Counted from the first letter of the stretch, positions 16,453 through 25,425 are shown. The stretch is 33,294 nt of DNA from an uncultured Verrucomicrobiota bacterium (GCA_902591645.1 CACJBM010000014.1:1-33294); one strand, 5' to 3'. Notes: generated by a model from the letters alone, not told the origin. Translations and numbers: made by a program.

Positions 16453-18273
16453 TTAATTTTTCTGTAAAGATGAGAAGCAGGCCTTATAAAGGTCATTTAT
16501 TTTCTGATTGTATTGCAAATCCAGATAGGCCTTGAAGCTTTGTGATGCCTCCTCAAAATCTCCGAGAGTCATTTGGAGCCGTCCTAGTTTTTCAAGGGCC
16601 TGAAGTCGAGCTGTCTGGCCATGCAAAAACATATCAAATCGGATGTCCGAACTGGCTCCCCTGCTCTGGTGAATTTCAACAGCAATCACATTAGTGCCGG
16701 CAGAAAAAGATGATGAAGGTAACCTGATCTCTTTCCAGCCAGATTCATTACTGACCGTACTGCTGGCAAAAGTCGTAAACGAAGCTTCCAAAGCTAGATT
16801 CTGACGTATTGCCTGCTTTCCATTGATATAGACAGCGATTCCGTCATCATATTTGACCCTGAAGAGGAAATTAGAAAATAGAGAAGGGTCAAGTATCTTA
16901 ACACTCGTACGAAAATAAGTAGTGGGATACTTTGAAGAAGAGTCTGGTCCAAAACTGAGTGTTGTTCCGGACCCTTCATCATTACTGCCGTATCCAAGTT
17001 CGGAAGGCCCGCTAGACCATGTTGAATCATCAAAATCTTTAGTTCTCCATGCGATCTCTTGATTAGATCCATTGTCAAGATACTTCCAGCGGTGCCCACT
17101 AGAAATGTAGGTGACCGGATCAGATTCTTGATTAAGGATCCGCTGCAATGCTCTTTGAGCATCCTTTGTTTTACTTTTTCCGATTTGAATATTTGCAAAT
17201 AATAACAGTGAACGGATGTGATCCGGATTTTTATTCATTGCCATTTGCAGATCTGCAATTGCAAGATCGGTTTGTCCTTCACGATAGAGCATATCCGCTC
17301 TTTCTGTTAAAGCATCAGCATTTCCTTTTGCTGCAATTGTTTTTTCTAGGTGATGTAGTTTGGTCAGAAATTGTTGACCAGGGTTCGTTCGTTTGTAGGA
17401 ATATTTCCAAAAATTCAGGCCCAATTGGTCCGAAGCTTCTTTGGCCTTGCCGGCATTGGCTAATATGATGCCCAGTTGATATTTTACCCACAAAGAATCA
17501 GGTCGGATTTCTAAAGCCCTTTCGGCATCTTCGATAGCGAGTTGATCAATGAATAATTCATTAAAAATCCAAGCTCTCTCGAGTAAGTGCTTTACCATAT
17601 AAAGTCCTTTGCTTAGGGAAGAATCAATATTAATTAACCGTATTTTAATCTTCAGGAGTTTGTCATATGAGGGATTCCATTTTTTGGCTTGATCACTGCT
17701 TGGGAATGAAGCCCTTAGCCTCTTTGTAAATTGATCGATCGCGTCCCATTCACGATTTCTGAGATTCAGATTTATGATTCTGGACAGGTTCTCAGGATCG
17801 TTGGTTAATTGTACAAGTTTTCTTAGGTATTCCGGTTCTTTTTGCCTGTTGAAATGTCTGCTTTGGTATTCTACCAGTTTGGTCAGGACTGAGGCCCTTG
17901 CAGGATCGATCTGCAAAGCACGGGTCCAGTACCCGAGAGCATTTTTTGATTCTTTTGAACCACTCTTTTGCAGTTCAATGTCACCGAACATTTCCAGAAC
18001 TTCAGCATCTTCTTTACGCAAAAGGCTGGACAAATGAGCAAGCGTTTTTTTGCATTCTGAGAATGCATTATTTTTGATTTGGGCACGTGCTATTTTCCGA
18101 AGGAGAATTAAGTCTTCCGGATTCTTATCAAGCATTCGCTTTGCGATTTCAATGATTGCAGTCGTGTCAGCGGCGGTTTCGGCCTTTTTGAGTTGTGATT
18201 CTAGATTTGCTTTGGCGCATGGCAAAAAGCATAGATTCAAAATGATGAGGTAAATGAGTCGGGATGAATGCAT
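16453..18273 (-). CDS. Exported TPR protein with inserted beta-sandwich (galactose-binding-like) domain
   Basis: A 606-residue protein with a signal peptide (about 1-22, FLPCAKANL). Residues 25-380 are helical TPR-like repeats, clearest at 245-282 (AIEDAERALEIRPDS) and 320-355 (ADMLYREGQTDLAIADL). Residues 388-553 are a beta-sandwich unit of the kind common in Verrucomicrobiota and Planctomycetota surface proteins: HRWKYLDNGSN, AWRTKDFDDSTWSSGPSELGYG, TTYFRTSV, KYDDGIAVYINGKQ and GTNVIAVEIHQS. A last TPR (555-590) follows, so the domain is inserted between repeats. It starts the operon with the alpha-2-macroglobulin and pbpC, two bases from the next start. A scaffold or glycan-binding role at the wall is inferred from this context. 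Confidence 0.8.
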   Translation of the reverse strand: MHSSRLIYLIILNLCFLPCAKANLESQLKKAETAADTTAIIEIAKRMLDKNPEDLILLRKIARAQIKNNAFSECKKTLAHLSSLLRKEDAEVLEMFGDIELQKSGSKESKNALGYWTRALQIDPARASVLTKLVEYQSRHFNRQKEPEYLRKLVQLTNDPENLSRIINLNLRNREWDAIDQFTKRLRASFPSSDQAKKWNPSYDKLLKIKIRLINIDSSLSKGLYMVKHLLERAWIFNELFIDQLAIEDAERALEIRPDSLWVKYQLGIILANAGKAKEASDQLGLNFWKYSYKRTNPGQQFLTKLHHLEKTIAAKGNADALTERADMLYREGQTDLAIADLQMAMNKNPDHIRSLLLFANIQIGKSKTKDAQRALQRILNQESDPVTYISSGHRWKYLDNGSNQEIAWRTKDFDDSTWSSGPSELGYGSNDEGSGTTLSFGPDSSSKYPTTYFRTSVKILDPSLFSNFLFRVKYDDGIAVYINGKQAIRQNLALEASFTTFASSTVSNESGWKEIRLPSSSFSAGTNVIAVEIHQSRGASSDIRFDMFLHGQTARLQALEKLGRLQMTLGDFEEASQSFKAYLDLQYNQKINDLYKACFSSLQKN

Positions 18274-18538
18274 TATTATGAGAGGAGAACTAATGGATAG
18301 TATTATTACGTGTTCCTAGAGGCCTAGCTTTCAAACTAAACACTATTAAAAATCATTCTCATTTATAGAGACAACAACATAGTGTTCACGTTTATGGGCC
18401 ATGAAGATTTGGCGGGGATTTTAATAAAGCAAATTTAATTATATTCATATATTAAAGATAATTGTTATGAAGTTGTTAGTATGAATCCGCTTGCTATGCG
18501 TTTAGCTTAATAGGAACAAAGCCCCGTTTATCTATATT
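18274..18538. other. Divergent intergenic region upstream of the macroglobulin operon and ruvX
   Basis: About 265 AT-rich bases between two divergent operons. It holds GAGAGGAGAACTA before an 8-codon ORF on the plus strand, and runs such as ATTATATTCATATATTAAAG that could carry -10 elements. I see no clear promoter pair, operator, RNA gene or repeat. Confidence 0.4.
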
Positions 18539-18961
18539 TTGAAAGCTCTGGGAGTAGATTATGGAGAAGTCCGCATTGGAATTGCATGTAGCGATGATTT
18601 GGGGATGTTTGCCCATCCGCTTGAAACAGTTCAGGCTTGCGAAGCGAATCCAATTGCAAGAATTGCTGAAATTGTTGACCAAAAATCAATTGCAATCATT
18701 GTCATTGGTATGCCCCGAAGCCTAGATGGATCGTATGGCAAAGCAGCACAGAAAGTATCAGATTTTGTCGATAAAATAACCAGTACCATGCCAACTATTA
18801 AGGTGGTTACCCAAGATGAAAGGTTCACCACTACTTTGGCTCAACAAAAATTACATGATGCGGGGCATTCTATCAAAAGTAGTAGACATTTAATTGATCA
18901 GGCGGCCGCAGTTGAAATTTTGCAGTCATATCTTGATGAAAAAAAAGATGAACCCACTTAA
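18539..18961 (+). CDS. ruvX: Putative pre-16S rRNA nuclease / Holliday junction resolvase-like YqgF
   Basis: A 140-residue RNase H-fold protein of the YqgF/RuvX family, which trims the 5' end of pre-16S rRNA in E. coli. Motifs: ALGVDYGEVRIGIACSDD with the metal-binding Asp near residue 7, IVIGMPRSLDGS, the acidic TQDERFTTT, and the C-terminal LIDQAAAVEILQSYL with its Asp. The start is TTG (18539); no ATG in frame precedes the previous stop. It opens a plus-strand run with coaC, coaB, an inositol-monophosphatase gene and ispF. Confidence 0.92.
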   Translation: MKALGVDYGEVRIGIACSDDLGMFAHPLETVQACEANPIARIAEIVDQKSIAIIVIGMPRSLDGSYGKAAQKVSDFVDKITSTMPTIKVVTQDERFTTTLAQQKLHDAGHSIKSSRHLIDQAAAVEILQSYLDEKKDEPT

Positions 18962-18999
18962 AGAGAGGGAAAAGTTTATTTTTTAACGGCCTTTGACAA

Positions 19000-19021
19000 A
19001 GAGTCTTTGGGAAGCGACTCT
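19000..19021 (+). other. Small hairpin between ruvX and coaC
   Basis: AGAGTC (19000-19005) pairs with GACTCT (19016-19021) around a 10-base loop and is followed by the T-rich AATTTTATTATA, 13 bases before the coaC ATG. It could be a weak terminator for ruvX or a leader hairpin of coaC. The stem is only six pairs. Confidence 0.25.
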
Positions 19022-19033
19022 AATTTTATTATA

Positions 19034-19576
19034 ATGAAGCAAATTCTTCTAGGAGTTTCAGGTTCAATTGCTGCTTACAAGTCTGCTGATGTTGCGAGTG
19101 GTTTGACCAAGAGTGGGCACTCAGTGACCGTGGTTATGAGTGACGAGGCTAAAGAGTTTATTACGCCATTAACATTACAGGTCCTTTCAAAGAATCCTGT
19201 TTTTACTAGTTTTCATGATGAGAAGCAAAGTTCCAGACCTGGGCATATCGAGCTGGCAGACCGTTCGGATCTTATTCTTATTGCGCCAGCAACCGCGAAT
19301 ACAATAGCGAAGTTTGCTAATGGGATTGCGGATGATCCATTAAGCTCAATTTATCTTGCAACGCTCGCTCCTGTAATCATTGCTCCAGCCATGAATGGTA
19401 AGATGTGGAATCATCCTGCAACGCAAGAGAACGTTGAAAAATTGGTTTCTCGGGGTGTGCAGTTTATAGGCCCTGATGAGGGGATGCTCGCTTGTGGATA
19501 TGAGGGAATTGGTAGGATGTGGCCAGTTGATGGGATACTTGATTCGGTAAATAAGATCCTCTCAACCGACAATTAG
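19034..19576 (+). CDS. coaC: Phosphopantothenoylcysteine decarboxylase (separate CoaC)
   Basis: A 180-residue FMN flavoprotein that decarboxylates 4'-phosphopantothenoyl-cysteine in coenzyme A synthesis. Marks: MKQILLGVSGSIAAYKS, HIELADRSDL with the active His, IAPATANTIAKFANGIADD, the PAMNGKMW substrate loop and GMLACGYEGIGRM with the flap Cys. The ATG at 19034 is preferred over an upstream start at 19007, which would add nine residues overlapping a hairpin. The usual bacterial CoaBC fusion is split here: CoaB follows as its own gene, out of frame with coaC. Confidence 0.93.
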   Translation: MKQILLGVSGSIAAYKSADVASGLTKSGHSVTVVMSDEAKEFITPLTLQVLSKNPVFTSFHDEKQSSRPGHIELADRSDLILIAPATANTIAKFANGIADDPLSSIYLATLAPVIIAPAMNGKMWNHPATQENVEKLVSRGVQFIGPDEGMLACGYEGIGRMWPVDGILDSVNKILSTDN

Positions 19577-19591
19577 AGATTGATTTTATCT

Positions 19592-20227
19592 GTGCGTATC
19601 CTCATAACAGCCGGGCCGACAAGAGAGCCAATTGATCCTGTAAGATTTTTGAGTAATCGTTCGACTGGTAAGATGGGATATGCAATTGCAACGGCTGCAG
19701 AATTGCGAGACCATGAAGTATTATTGATTAGTGGCCCCGTCAATGTCCCTAGTCCAAGGGGCTGTCATATTGTTTCTGTAGAGACGGCATCCCAAATGTA
19801 TGATGAGGTCATGGAACACTCCGAAGGATGTGATGCTGCAGTAATGGTTGCAGCAGTTGCTGACTACACACCCATAGAAACGAGTCCACAAAAACTGAAA
19901 AAATCTGGTGATAAGGACATTAAACTTAAACGGACTAAGGACATCTTAGGATCAATGCGTCAGATTTTTGGATTCGATGGAGTATTAGTCGGATTCGCAG
20001 CAGACACTGAGGAATTGCGGGAAAATGCATTATCGAAGATGAAAAGAAAGGGCTGTGACTTTATTGTTGCTAATGATGTTTCACGCAAGGATATAGGATT
20101 TGAATCTGATAATAATGAAGTCACTATCTTTCAAAGTGACGGATCAAAGGATCATATTACAAAGTGTTCTAAGCAGGAAATTGCAGAAAAAATTCTCGAT
20201 AAGATAGAATCATTATTAAAAGGATAA
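19592..20227 (+). CDS. coaB: Phosphopantothenate--cysteine ligase (separate CoaB)
   Basis: About 211 residues; joins cysteine to 4'-phosphopantothenate in CoA synthesis. Marks: RILITAGPTREPIDPVRFLS, NRSTGKMGYAIA (nucleotide-binding and dimer loop), VMVAAVADYTP, KLKKSGDKDIKLKRTKDIL with the substrate-binding lysines, and FIVANDVSRKDIGFESDNN. The start could be GTG 19592 (giving RILITAG directly after Met) or TTG 19580 (four more residues); the GTG fits the family better. It follows coaC with a gap of about 15 bases and abuts the next gene with no gap. Confidence 0.92.
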   Translation: MRILITAGPTREPIDPVRFLSNRSTGKMGYAIATAAELRDHEVLLISGPVNVPSPRGCHIVSVETASQMYDEVMEHSEGCDAAVMVAAVADYTPIETSPQKLKKSGDKDIKLKRTKDILGSMRQIFGFDGVLVGFAADTEELRENALSKMKRKGCDFIVANDVSRKDIGFESDNNEVTIFQSDGSKDHITKCSKQEIAEKILDKIESLLKG

Positions 20228-20989
20228 ATGAGCGAATTTCTAGAAATATCCAAGAAAGCGGCAAAGGCCGCGGGCCAATTATTGAAGGATAATTATGGGA
20301 AAGATAAAGTCGTAGATGCATTCGAAGAGCATGATATCAAATTACAACTGGATGTTATGAGCCAGTCTTTGATTTCGGACTTAATTTTGACTGCTTTTCC
20401 TGACCACTCTATTCTTGGTGAAGAAGGCGATAGTGGATCAGAGAGTGGTGATTATCAGTGGATCATTGACCCCATTGACGGAACGGTGAATTATTTTTTC
20501 GGGATTCCACATTTTTGTGTTTCAATAGCTCTCCGCCAACAATCAACAGATCAATGGATTCTTGGTGTGATATATGACCCCATGATGGATGAACTTTGGG
20601 CAGTTAATGTTGGAAGCGAGCCGACACTGAACGGTTCTCCTATATCAACGAGTGATCGTGGAGAAATGTCTGAAGCAGTGGTGACTGTAGGGTTTTCTAA
20701 GACCAAAGATGCTATGGAGGCAGGCTTCATCCGTTACCGTGAAATTGCTTCTCAGGTCAGGAAATCCCGTATGATGGGAAGTGCAGCACTTGCATTAGCT
20801 TATATTGCTTGTGGAAGGTTAGATGCATATATAGAGGAAGTGATCAGTTTATGGGACATTGCTGCCGGTAAATTGTTGGTAGAGGCTGCAGGAGGGAGGG
20901 TCGATCTTATTGATAGTAATGTTACGAAAGGCAAACTTTCAATTTGTTCGTGGAACGGTAAGTTGCCTCTAGAAAATACACTTTCATAA
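20228..20989 (+). CDS. suhB: Inositol monophosphatase family protein
   Basis: A 253-residue Mg-dependent sugar-phosphate phosphatase. The metal site is complete: GEEG (E65, E66), DPIDGTVNYFFGIP (D81, D84) and WDIAAG (D210). It may act on inositol-1-phosphate, like E. coli SuhB, or on related substrates such as 3'-phosphoadenosine phosphates; sequence alone does not separate these. ATG directly abuts the coaB TAA, and ispF starts five bases after its stop, so it lies inside a tight operon. The family call is firm; the symbol is by best resemblance. Confidence 0.88.
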   Translation: MSEFLEISKKAAKAAGQLLKDNYGKDKVVDAFEEHDIKLQLDVMSQSLISDLILTAFPDHSILGEEGDSGSESGDYQWIIDPIDGTVNYFFGIPHFCVSIALRQQSTDQWILGVIYDPMMDELWAVNVGSEPTLNGSPISTSDRGEMSEAVVTVGFSKTKDAMEAGFIRYREIASQVRKSRMMGSAALALAYIACGRLDAYIEEVISLWDIAAGKLLVEAAGGRVDLIDSNVTKGKLSICSWNGKLPLENTLS

Positions 20990-20994
20990 TAATC

Positions 20995-21471
20995 ATGGCA
21001 TCAAGATCAGGAATAGGATACGACGTTCATCGGCTAGTGGAAGGTAGACCCTTAATACTTGGAGGCGTGCACATTCCTTGGGACAAGGGCCTTGATGGGC
21101 ATTCCGATGCTGACGTCTTAAGTCATGCCATTGCGGATGCTATTCTGGGAGCGGTAGGCGCTCCAGACATAGGATATTTTTTTCCTCCTACAGATGAATC
21201 AATCAAAGGAATTAGTAGTCTTAGTATTCTCCAAAAAACAGCAGAGGAAGTGGCCACTCGAGGAGGAAAGATTATTAATATTGATAGCAGCCTAATAGCG
21301 GAGGAGCCAAAGATTCTGACTCATGCTGATGCAATGAAAAAAAATATTGCTCAAGCCCTTGGGTTAGAAATGGATCAGATTGGCATTAAGGCAACGACCA
21401 ACGAAAGGATGGGTTTTGTTGGGAAAGGTGAAGGAATGGCAGCTATGGCCGTCGCTAGCGTTGAGGTTTGA
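20995..21471 (+). CDS. ispF: 2-C-methyl-D-erythritol 2,4-cyclodiphosphate synthase
   Basis: A 158-residue enzyme of the non-mevalonate isoprenoid pathway; it cyclises CDP-ME 2-phosphate to MEcPP and CMP. Marks: SGIGYDVHRL with metal ligands D10 and H12, LDGHSDADVLSHA with H44, DIGYFFPPTD and the C-terminal KATTNERMGFVGKGEGMAAMA. Length is typical for the trimeric enzyme. It is the last gene of the ruvX-coaC-coaB-suhB-ispF run, stops at TGA and converges on the large envelope gene, with 47 bases between them and no strong terminator visible. Confidence 0.96.
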   Translation: MASRSGIGYDVHRLVEGRPLILGGVHIPWDKGLDGHSDADVLSHAIADAILGAVGAPDIGYFFPPTDESIKGISSLSILQKTAEEVATRGGKIINIDSSLIAEEPKILTHADAMKKNIAQALGLEMDQIGIKATTNERMGFVGKGEGMAAMAVASVEV

Positions 21472-21518
21472 CCGTGCTGATTGAGATCCAGAGGGTCGCG
21501 TAATGCTTGGCTTCTTTA

Positions 21519-24500
21519 TTAGACCGCTGCTCGGTTGACCCACTCTTCTGCGATGGCCTTTAGGTTGAGAGACGGTTCATCTTCTCTATCAAAATATTGC
21601 TTTTCAACAGATGCGATGGATTCATCTAACCGTAATTGAATTTCTTCGGAAAAATCTTTTTCCTGATGAATTTTCCGCAAAAGGCCAAGAACAGAAAAAG
21701 GTGTAATTTCATTTGGAACATTAAAGTTGGAGATCTTTTCTTTGCTTCCTGAACTTTTCAGATTTTGCTTTTTAAATTTCAAGGCTATTGCTCCTATAAA
21801 AAGGACTACAAGTAGAGCCAATCCAATCCATTTCGAATTCTTCTGACCGTAATTCTGTTCTAATAGTATGGTTTGACTAGAAGCAACTAAATCAGCGTCT
21901 TCATACCGCTGAAAAAGCATTTCTTTAGTTTCAGTTATTTGTTTTGGGAAACTAAATTTAAGGGAAGAGTCATTTGTGCCTTTTTGTGTTTTTGTGAAAG
22001 TGAGTATCCAGTTCCTTTCAGTGATGGGACTCCCTGACTGAGATTCTGCATCTAATCTGGCTATGGAAATCTCTCCCCCAGATGAATCGGTTTGTTTAAA
22101 GTTATTGAGGTTCGACTCAAGTAATTGGTCAAGATTTGGAACCAGACCATTGGATGAAGCTTTAACTTCAACTTTGAGCAAGCCCTGATCAGCTTCCCTC
22201 TCATCCAGTATTTGAACGATTTTGAGGTTTTCAGTGGGGCGAGCTTCACCAATTTTGGGCTTAGAATCGATTGGAATTTGAGCCGTGGCTATTGGAAGAA
22301 TCACATATCCTCCAGTATCTAGAAAATCCAGATCGATCTGCATCGAAGGTATTTTATCAATTTCTGGAGTGCGTGCCTTAAGTAAAATATACGCGTAAGG
22401 AGTAATGCGCCATCCTTCTTGTCCTGCTCCCCTTGAAGTGATTTTGCTATCGTGAAATGTAACTGACATAACATCGAAGTGTTCTGAAAGCGCTGAACGG
22501 GTAATGTCTTCAAACTTTTCCCGATAATTTTGTGTTGGCCTGCCATAGTTATAGGCGTAGCTGGAATTATTTTGATTTGTAAGGTATTTGGCAAATCCGC
22601 CGGATTCGCGTTCTATTTCTTTGGTATGGCGAATGTCAACGAAGACTCCGAATGGTGATTCATGCCCGACCGTACTTGAACCGTCGATCCTTGCCACTAG
22701 CTGGATTTCAGTAGTCAGGTCATTATAGTAATTAAAAAGCTTTTGCGCTTCACTGGCCTTTTCATGATCACCAGCAATTGATAAGCCATGACGAAGGTAA
22801 CGCTGTTTGAGTTCTGGTTTCACTGAACTGATTCTCGCTGCAAGAGCATTTGCAAAGCGGGCCAAGTGCCGCTCTGCGGATTTGTTCGGTAAACCAGAAA
22901 GCGCAGTTTTTATTTTTTCAATTTGTCGGGGAGCGGGGAGTTGTGTTTCGCGAAGTGCACTTAGATCACTTGCACCTAAGGCAGCGTAGAACCAGTGCTC
23001 AAAGGCTTCGGTCGTTTCTTCTTCTTCGTTGTCAGGTGAAGTCGAGATGTATAGCTCAGCAGCCTTTGAGAACATTTCATAACTTTTCTTTCGATCGATA
23101 GAATAAGTGGAGCTCTTTTTTGATTCCTGTTGAAAGTTGATTTTGTCGAGAGCCAGACAGGCTCTTCGTAGATGGAGGCGCCAATCTTCAGGATTTGCTT
23201 CAATTGTTTTCCCCAGAATATCATCTATTCCTTCATATCCTGCTATTACTTCGGCAAGGATTTCATCATCTCTGCGTTTTGTCTTTGCATCTTGCTGTGT
23301 TTTAGGATCACGCCAGACTGTCGCTAGATTGACTCGCATAGTGTTAGCTAAAGCTGCAACAGTTTTCGGGCTCATGTCCTTAAAGGTTCCGAATACTTTG
23401 GTGATTGCGGTCATTTTATATACCTCGGCACGGCTATGAATTTTAGTGAAGGCTTCGGCGAGTTTGTCCTGATTAATTTCACCTATTGGTAAGGATTTCA
23501 ATTTACCCACCCAATTGGCCAGTTCGGTTAGACTCCGTTCCTGCTTTGAGCGGGTCAGCGGGATAGAGTTTGCTCTTTGATTATATCCATACATATAACC
23601 GTACCGATAAGTACGGTTGCGATTCGCATTTGGATTATGATTATCTGCCCAGACACGCAAGAATTCTTCAGCCAGACTTTTTCCGGTTTCGGGGTAATTA
23701 GCAGAAACTTTCTGGATGTAAGGAAATGCCTCTTCTGGTTCATTAACTTTAAGATATAGCTGAGCATATAAAGTAGAAAACTGTGGTTGCAGGTCAGCAT
23801 CTATTTGAAGAAGCCAGTTTTCATTTGGGCGCACTTTTAGCAGTTCTCCGGAGGCGATTGGTGCAGGAACATTACTCGGAGTAGCCGTAGAATTAACTTT
23901 AGGGTTTTCGTAATACATGTTGCCGTACTGATCCCAACGCATTCTCGGGCTAATCGTTTTTGATGTGTCCCTCTGATAGCTATAAGAGGCTTCGGAGAGC
24001 CAATTTAGAGCAAGTATATTTAATATCTCCGACCATTCGTTAAGTTTAATTTCATTGATCTGAAGCAAAGATTCTGTGGCTGTTTTTTGCAAAGTGAGCC
24101 GCCGAAGGCGCGCAGAGGATGCAGGTTCTGATCTGCCACTTGATGTGAGGGCTCCAATCGTTGCAAGTACTTCACGACCAAGTTTAGCGTCTCCAGTGAA
24201 GCTTTCACTTAGCCATCGTGCTCCTTTTTCCTCTTCAACTCTAGGGGCGAGATCCACTGCCCTTTCAAGGGCAGATTCTTTACTCGTTTGAATAGTTTTT
24301 GGATTGGCTAGAACCAATTGAGTGGCTTTCCATGCCATGCCAAGGTGTCCCTCTTTGGGTTCTTTTGCATGAAGTGCCAAATGATAATTTGCAATAATAT
24401 CAAGTTCATCAGGATCATTTGAATCATCAATTTGTGGTAGGAATTTCCCAGCTTCGGCTGCGAGTCCAGCACTGATTAGCAGTCTGGCTGCTGTCATTCG

Positions 24501-25247
24501 TTTTTTACTGTCACTGGAGCCGCCAATTTTTTTTGTTCCCTTATCGAGTAAGTTAACAAAAGTATCAGGAAAGTGACCGCGAGAGAGTGCTATTTTCAAT
24601 AAACGTCCCAGCTTGGGTATTGTGGTTTTTTCATTGAGATCAACTGGACAGGCATCCCCTAAATATAATATATCAGTGGGAGAGAGGAGATGCTTTTCGG
24701 CATATGCCATGTTTCGTGGTGGCGTTACCTTTCCGGGCGTTACGCTTGCAGATGATATTGTTCTTGTGGGTCTAATGCGTGGCGGTAGCGCGAGAGTATC
24801 CAACAGACTCAGGTAAGCCTTGTTTGCGTTCTCGGTTTTCTTAAATTGAGAGGAAAAAAAGTCCGCTACCCCATTCCAATTGCTCTTAGTTAGATTTTCA
24901 GCCAGTGATTCAATTGCAATGTCTGCTGCGCTTTTTGGTTGTTTTGAACTGCCTTTATCCTTTTTGTTTTGATCAATGTTTCCCAAGTTTCTTAAAAGAG
25001 ATGAGGGGCGGCGGTCAATTAATACTTTTGGCAGTTTTGCAAGGATAAGGGCATCAACATCAGTGGGTCGCGTTGCGATTGTTGCTGCACCTGTGGTTGT
25101 ATTTTTGTTGATAGAATCCCTCAGATTTTTTTTATCTTCGGACGGCGGTATGACCTTCACCGGAACTTTAGCCGTCCGATCTTGAGCTACTAAAAGTGAA
25201 CCAATGGATAACTGAAGCGCGATGCTTGTTAGGAAGAGCCGTCTCAT
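21519..25247 (-). CDS. Large envelope protein, signal peptide + periplasmic helical region + C-terminal TM, unknown
   Basis: A 1242-residue protein of no family I recognise. A signal peptide (about 1-21, IGSLLVAQD) is followed by a long mainly helical, TPR-like region (about 90-850), a beta-rich part (about 850-1110), one membrane segment (about 1140-1158, WIGLALLVVLFIGAIAL) and an 84-residue cytoplasmic tail. The tail (TPFSVLGLLRKIHQ, later LKAIAEEWVNRA) resembles the cytoplasmic tails of BatD-like proteins in MoxR operons. Tyr-rich stretches such as YRYGYMYGYN and SYAYNYGRP are unusual. It is the last gene of the MoxR/VWA operon. A BatD-like partner role is inferred only from tail, topology and position. 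Confidence 0.7.
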   Translation of the reverse strand: MRRLFLTSIALQLSIGSLLVAQDRTAKVPVKVIPPSEDKKNLRDSINKNTTTGAATIATRPTDVDALILAKLPKVLIDRRPSSLLRNLGNIDQNKKDKGSSKQPKSAADIAIESLAENLTKSNWNGVADFFSSQFKKTENANKAYLSLLDTLALPPRIRPTRTISSASVTPGKVTPPRNMAYAEKHLLSPTDILYLGDACPVDLNEKTTIPKLGRLLKIALSRGHFPDTFVNLLDKGTKKIGGSSDSKKRMTAARLLISAGLAAEAGKFLPQIDDSNDPDELDIIANYHLALHAKEPKEGHLGMAWKATQLVLANPKTIQTSKESALERAVDLAPRVEEEKGARWLSESFTGDAKLGREVLATIGALTSSGRSEPASSARLRRLTLQKTATESLLQINEIKLNEWSEILNILALNWLSEASYSYQRDTSKTISPRMRWDQYGNMYYENPKVNSTATPSNVPAPIASGELLKVRPNENWLLQIDADLQPQFSTLYAQLYLKVNEPEEAFPYIQKVSANYPETGKSLAEEFLRVWADNHNPNANRNRTYRYGYMYGYNQRANSIPLTRSKQERSLTELANWVGKLKSLPIGEINQDKLAEAFTKIHSRAEVYKMTAITKVFGTFKDMSPKTVAALANTMRVNLATVWRDPKTQQDAKTKRRDDEILAEVIAGYEGIDDILGKTIEANPEDWRLHLRRACLALDKINFQQESKKSSTYSIDRKKSYEMFSKAAELYISTSPDNEEEETTEAFEHWFYAALGASDLSALRETQLPAPRQIEKIKTALSGLPNKSAERHLARFANALAARISSVKPELKQRYLRHGLSIAGDHEKASEAQKLFNYYNDLTTEIQLVARIDGSSTVGHESPFGVFVDIRHTKEIERESGGFAKYLTNQNNSSYAYNYGRPTQNYREKFEDITRSALSEHFDVMSVTFHDSKITSRGAGQEGWRITPYAYILLKARTPEIDKIPSMQIDLDFLDTGGYVILPIATAQIPIDSKPKIGEARPTENLKIVQILDEREADQGLLKVEVKASSNGLVPNLDQLLESNLNNFKQTDSSGGEISIARLDAESQSGSPITERNWILTFTKTQKGTNDSSLKFSFPKQITETKEMLFQRYEDADLVASSQTILLEQNYGQKNSKWIGLALLVVLFIGAIALKFKKQNLKSSGSKEKISNFNVPNEITPFSVLGLLRKIHQEKDFSEEIQLRLDESIASVEKQYFDREDEPSLNLKAIAEEWVNRAAV

Positions 25248-25299
25248 TTAACCAAGTCGGGAGAACTGATGTGGTTTGTAATTTGTATGTTGGGCAAGC

Positions 25300-25425
25300 C
25301 CTTCAGGATCACGATCCGATCCCGTCCGGTGGAGGAGCTTGGCCTGCGCCGCGAGAGTCCGCAGGCTTCTTACCCGTTTTACTTTTTCCGGCCCGACCGG
25401 GCCTGGTTCCACTTCCACATCCCCG
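25300..25425 (-). other. GC-rich structured segment between two operon genes
   Basis: About 75 of the 120 bases at 25311-25430 are G or C, far above the AT-rich neighbours. Three hairpins can be drawn: CC(A)GGCCC-GGTC-GGGCCGG on the minus strand (25388-25406), GCCTGCG with CGCAGGC (25342-25348 and 25360-25366), and GGATC with GATCC (25306-25310 and 25318-25322). It follows the TGA stop of the short membrane-anchored gene. It may be a structured RNA element, a recoding signal or remains of a coding tail. A 70-codon ORF (25248-25460) also crosses it but has no supporting feature. Confidence 0.45.

Noticed and set aside
16794..17198. A 134-codon ORF in another minus-strand frame of the TPR/beta-sandwich gene
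   Set aside because: It overlaps the conserved beta-sandwich domain in the real frame and has no start context or family match.
18340..18370. A Fur-box-like stretch upstream of the macroglobulin operon
   Set aside because: Only a loose half-match (AATCATTCTCATT) without the needed symmetry.
25380..25410. Resemblance of the GC-rich hairpin region to the SRP RNA core
   Set aside because: The stretch CCCGGTCGGGCCGGAA looks similar at first, but the conserved GGAAGCAGCC-type segment is missing.
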